DNA of 8,090 nt, from NCBI GenBank assembly GCA_043793345.1, contig JAYVXF010000053.1, positions 1-8,090 of the forward strand, in the 5' to 3' direction. Under the pieces are notes generated by a model. That model was given only the letters and a program-made list of their open reading frames with translations. It was not told the DNA's origin and searched no databases. Positions 5,838 through 8,090 of this stretch are shown here, piece by piece. Position numbers and translations under genes: made by a program. The DNA comes from UKL13-2 sp043793345 (GTDB taxonomy: Bacteria > Pseudomonadota > Gammaproteobacteria > Burkholderiales > Usitatibacteraceae). Positions within the stretch are counted from its first letter, which is position 1; every line of letters begins with the position of its first letter.

Positions 5838-7010
5838 TCAGCCAACCGCCTTTTTTCTTGAACTTGAAGCAGCGGTTTGCTGGAGGGTATTCCACAAATG
5901 GTTTCCCAACATTAAGGCAACTTTGACAGGAACTGCATTTCCAATCTGTCGCATCGCCTCACCCCAAGCACCTTTGACGATGAAATTATCTGGAAACGTC
6001 TGGATTCGCTTGGCCTCAAACACCGTGAGATACCGGACAGAATCATCTTCGTATCGAATCATGTTCTCACCACCCGGTACCCCATGGCCACCGGCCTTAA
6101 TTGTTTTTGATGGCCAGTCGATATAGCTCCCTGTGTGGCCGGGGTAAGTACGAGCGCCGCCCTTGTAAACGTGATCAGAGATTCTGTGATCGGTCTTTGG
6201 GTGGGGGACATCAAATAACGCATCCCGAACCGTCTGCCACGGTAATGCAGTTGGTTCGAACATCCCATAACGGCTTTCCAGACGCTTGACTTTGTCCTTG
6301 TGGGATTGACTTTCTTCGTTCTGTATATGTAGCGACATATTGTGACGTTTCCAATAGTCCTCTGAAACGTACATGTCCCATAGAAGCCGATCCTCAGAGT
6401 GAGTTGCCACGGGGAACGTCCAATCGACTCCGATATCGGCGCGTATTCCAACAATCACTACACGTTCACGCGTCTGAGGAACGCCGTAATCCGCTGCATT
6501 CAGAAGCTTGAACTGAACTTGATACCTAGTGCCTGCGTACGATATTTTTTCCAGCTTTTTCAAAATGGAAAGATGATCTCTCCAGTCAGCAGAATCGCCT
6601 GACTTAAAACCGGGGTAGGTGAGCCTCAAAACGATATATTCAAAATAGTCTGAGAACGAAGACCGTAGAAGGCCTTTCACGTTCTCAAATATGAATGCTT
6701 TCGGTGTCAGGTGTTCGATAGCCCTGATGGCGTAAGGGAACATATCACGGCTGTCGTTATGCGCCTTGTGTTTCCCGCCCATTGAGAACGGTTGGCAAGG
6801 AGGGCCCCCAGCCACTACGTCAATGGAGTTCAAATTACCAAGATCAAAATCCTTGATGTCTCCGCAGAACACGTTTTCAGGGTCAAAATTCTCGCGCAGA
6901 GAACTACACGCGTGTGAGTTGAACTCAACAAAAGCGGAGTGTTGAAAACCCGCTAGCTCCAACCCTTTCGCCAATCCTCCCGCACCCGAAAAAATCTCTA
7001 AAGAGTTCAT
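5838..7010 (-). CDS. Type II DNA (cytosine-5) methyltransferase of an Eco29kI-like system
   Basis: The enzyme transfers a methyl group from S-adenosylmethionine to C5 of cytosine in the target site, protecting host DNA from the partner nuclease. The 390-residue protein has the m5C motifs in the normal order: motif I EIFSGAGG at 5-12 (SAM binding), motif IV GGPPCQPFS at 68-76 with nucleophile C72, motif VI ENV at 109-111, motif VIII QTRERV at 179-184, a target-recognition region about 190-320 (including KTIKAGGHGVPGGE near 302-315), motif IX RYLTVFEAKRIQTFP at 326-340, and motif X QIGNAVP at 355-361. Nothing essential is missing, so it should be active. The start at 7010 is where motif I normally begins; the frame is open to 7100 but overlaps the endonuclease gene. 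Start and upstream stop share ATGA, a 4-nt overlap that couples translation. GC is clearly below that of fba or purC, pointing to horizontal transfer. Specificity for CCGCGG is inferred from the partner only. Confidence 0.95.
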   Translation of the reverse strand: MNSLEIFSGAGGLAKGLELAGFQHSAFVEFNSHACSSLRENFDPENVFCGDIKDFDLGNLNSIDVVAGGPPCQPFSMGGKHKAHNDSRDMFPYAIRAIEHLTPKAFIFENVKGLLRSSFSDYFEYIVLRLTYPGFKSGDSADWRDHLSILKKLEKISYAGTRYQVQFKLLNAADYGVPQTRERVVIVGIRADIGVDWTFPVATHSEDRLLWDMYVSEDYWKRHNMSLHIQNEESQSHKDKVKRLESRYGMFEPTALPWQTVRDALFDVPHPKTDHRISDHVYKGGARTYPGHTGSYIDWPSKTIKAGGHGVPGGENMIRYEDDSVRYLTVFEAKRIQTFPDNFIVKGAWGEAMRQIGNAVPVKVALMLGNHLWNTLQQTAASSSRKKAVG

Positions 7011-7654
7011 GGTTTGGTGGTGAGTAACTTCAAGTGTTTTGCAACATTCTTCAACACGACTTCTGCCTTGGCGTGTATCCCTTTGCATTTTTCTGCCCAA
7101 GCTCTACCGACATGAATTACATCCCAATCAGACTTAGCTTGTTCGAATCGGCCTCTACCCGGCGTATGGTTGCCAAATCCATCCACGCTTGTGTTCCATA
7201 TCGGTTTGTGTAACTTAATTAGCGCCGCTTCAATGGTTCCGATCATGTCTGACGCTGTACCTTCAAGAATCACAAATCTGCACATGAAGTCGGCGAGTTC
7301 GATACCAGATACCTTCTCGATATTCTTACTGTGCTCAGCTAACCTAGATCGCAATTCTGAAGCTTGCGCGTTCGGGTCATCGACCACCCGAGCTTGTCGC
7401 CAGCCCTTTGGGACTGCTTTACCGACATAAATAGGGTGGCCATAAGATGTTCGGTTCAATTTGCCGTACGCACGATAAATGCCCACCCGCCCCGTGTAGT
7501 AAAGAGCATAAACGCCTGTGCCGCTAAAGCGCGCGAGTGGAGGCAGTTGATGCACAGGTGTGCCGTTAAAGAATCGAACAGCATCCTTCACGATTTCTGC
7601 GAAATCCTCATTTTTGTAAACGTGTTCTGAACGATCAAATTGCCTTACTGCCAT
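7007..7654 (-). CDS. GIY-YIG type II restriction endonuclease, Eco29kI-like
   Basis: This 215-residue protein matches Eco29kI, a GIY-YIG restriction enzyme of about 214 residues that cuts CCGCGG, in length and catalytic layout. The GIY strand is GVY (47-49) and the YIG strand is YVG (76-78). The residues I recall as catalytic in Eco29kI - Y49, Y76, R104, H108, E142 and N154 - are all present here at the same numbers: R104 and H108 in LRSRLAEH, E142 in TIEAALI, N154 in PIWNTS. This agreement also supports the ATG at 7654. The C-terminal half is basic, as expected for DNA binding. It is first in a two-gene unit and overlaps the methyltransferase gene by 4 nt (ATGA), the same nuclease-first, overlapping order as eco29kIR/eco29kIM. 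The ribosome binding site is weak (AGAAAG), which would keep nuclease levels low. GC is about 45-50 per cent, below that of its neighbours. Target specificity is an inference from homology. Confidence 0.88.
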   Translation of the reverse strand: MAVRQFDRSEHVYKNEDFAEIVKDAVRFFNGTPVHQLPPLARFSGTGVYALYYTGRVGIYRAYGKLNRTSYGHPIYVGKAVPKGWRQARVVDDPNAQASELRSRLAEHSKNIEKVSGIELADFMCRFVILEGTASDMIGTIEAALIKLHKPIWNTSVDGFGNHTPGRGRFEQAKSDWDVIHVGRAWAEKCKGIHAKAEVVLKNVAKHLKLLTTKP

Positions 7655-7891
7655 GTATTCTTTCTATGGTTTGCGTCGTAAATTATCACCGCAACGACAC
7701 GACTCGGAGTCAAATTATTTTTTCGCGCCGCTTTACAAATTGCCTATCCACCTACGTACGGCTGTTTCTCCGCTCGCAATACGACAGAACAGCTTTATGT
7801 CGTAGATCCAGCATCAGCGCGCCGTCGCGGCCAATTTCGACCGGACAGCCGCCCCAACGCTAGACTTCAGCTATCAAACCGAGCCAAATCC
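7655..7891. other. Spacer between pyk and the restriction-modification operon
   Basis: These 237 bp lie downstream of pyk and upstream of the endonuclease gene. The end nearest the endonuclease is AT-rich and holds the candidate promoter (7682-7723). The other end is GC-rich. It contains a 7-bp inverted repeat, TACGACA/TGTCGTA (7780-7786 with 7798-7804, 11-nt loop), and a minus-strand open segment of about 34 codons (7859 to about 7757) that begins right after a stop and matches nothing I recognise. No pyk terminator with a U-tract is evident. Confidence 0.45.
7682..7723 (-). promoter_or_regulatory. Candidate promoter and operator of the restriction-modification operon
   Basis: Reading on the minus strand: an A/T-rich UP-like stretch (7723-7712), a -35 TTGACT (7713-7708), and a -10 GATAAT (7687-7682). 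The 20-nt spacer is longer than ideal. An alternative reading is an extended -10, TGATAATTT, at the same place. The palindrome GACTCGGAGTC (7701-7711 on the plus strand) overlaps the -35; its GACT-N3-AGTC form is a natural operator shape and resembles the C-box of controller-protein systems, although no controller gene is visible. The -10 ends 27 nt before the endonuclease ATG. Confidence 0.45.
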
Positions 7892-8090
7892 TCAAGCCCC
7901 CCGCTGCTCCCCGAGCCTGACTATCTTCATCGTATTCGTCCCGCCCGATTGCCCAATCGGCTCGCCCATTGTGATGACGACGATATCGCCGGCCTGCGCG
8001 ACACCGTTGTCGAGCAATACCTGTTCGGCCGCGATCATCAATTTCTCGCGGTCATGGCCTTCGTAGGCGAGCGTGAAGGGGCGCACGTCG
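7892..8090 (-). CDS. pyk: Pyruvate kinase, C-terminal fragment (5' part beyond the window)
   Basis: Only the last 65 residues are in the window; the gene continues past the right edge. The enzyme makes pyruvate and ATP from phosphoenolpyruvate and ADP, the last step of glycolysis. The fragment is the pyruvate kinase C-terminal domain: REKLMIAAEQVLLDNGVAQAG followed by the typical strand and loop GDIVVITMGEPIGQSGGTNTMKI, in which the G-D-x-V-V-x-T-x-G-x-P and S-G-x-T-N-T-M-K signatures are plain. The tail after LGEQRGA ends at the TGA at 7892-7894. A GTG at 8086 is an internal valine, not a start, since coding sequence continues upstream (DVRPFT). pyk, fba and purC on one strand fit a conserved betaproteobacterial cluster, here interrupted by the restriction-modification genes. 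Confidence 0.88.
   Translation of the reverse strand, partial: DVRPFTLAYEGHDREKLMIAAEQVLLDNGVAQAGDIVVITMGEPIGQSGGTNTMKIVRLGEQRGA

Noticed and set aside
7011..7100. A 30-residue N-terminal extension of the methyltransferase
   Set aside because: Motif I of m5C methyltransferases normally starts within a few residues of the N-terminus, and the ATG at 7010 gives the typical coupled ATGA overlap.
7666..7863. A small 65-codon plus-strand gene, possibly a controller or antitoxin
   Set aside because: It lacks a ribosome binding site and helix-turn-helix features, is rich in Arg and Ser as expected of a chance frame, and runs through the endonuclease promoter.
7851..7866. An integron attC-like site around CCCCAACGCTAG
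   Set aside because: It fails the RYYYAAC/GTTRRRY consensus at the outer base, no matching partner half-site is visible, and no integrase is present.

Overview
The window reads as chromosomal DNA from a GC-rich proteobacterium, most likely a betaproteobacterium (Nitrosomonadales/Burkholderiales-like). The reasons are the class II fructose-bisphosphate aldolase of about 354 residues, the long-form PurC, and the arrangement pyk - fba - purC on one strand, which I recall as a common betaproteobacterial order. No rRNA, tRNA, CRISPR array or transposase gene is visible.

Layout, left to right. (1) 1-1689, minus strand: a TerC-family membrane protein followed 2 nt later by an M20-family amidohydrolase (ArgE/DapE-like) that runs off the left edge. 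(2) 1690-1916: a divergent intergenic region with a perfect 11-bp hairpin. (3) 1917-2252, plus strand: a small BamE/SmpA-like lipoprotein with a strong ribosome binding site. (4) 2253-2406: a convergent intergenic region with a 19-bp imperfect hairpin, a likely bidirectional terminator. (5) 2407-5452, minus strand: fba, then a DUF3667-like zinc-ribbon membrane protein whose start codon overlaps the fba stop (TAATG), then purC 5 nt after that; this looks like one operon. (6) 5453-5837: intergenic DNA with a proteobacterial 'ATTCCC-N8-GGGAAT' repeat. (7) 5838-7654, minus strand: a two-gene type II restriction-modification system. The first gene is a GIY-YIG endonuclease of the Eco29kI type. The second is a complete m5C methyltransferase whose start overlaps the endonuclease stop (ATGA). 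(8) 7655-7891: an AT-rich promoter for the system with a palindrome overlapping its -35, followed by unexplained DNA. (9) 7892-8090, minus strand: the C-terminal end of pyruvate kinase.

The restriction-modification pair is visibly lower in GC than the genes around it and sits between two glycolytic genes that would ordinarily be close neighbours. It is best explained as a horizontally acquired defence cassette inserted between pyk and fba. The endonuclease keeps all six catalytic residues I recall for Eco29kI at identical residue numbers, so the predicted target is CCGCGG. That hexamer occurs at least twice in the window, in purC and fba, so the methyltransferase would have to protect the host's own genes. 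The system belongs to a known class. The less ordinary points are its location, the palindrome in its promoter, and the DUF3667 gene wedged between fba and purC.
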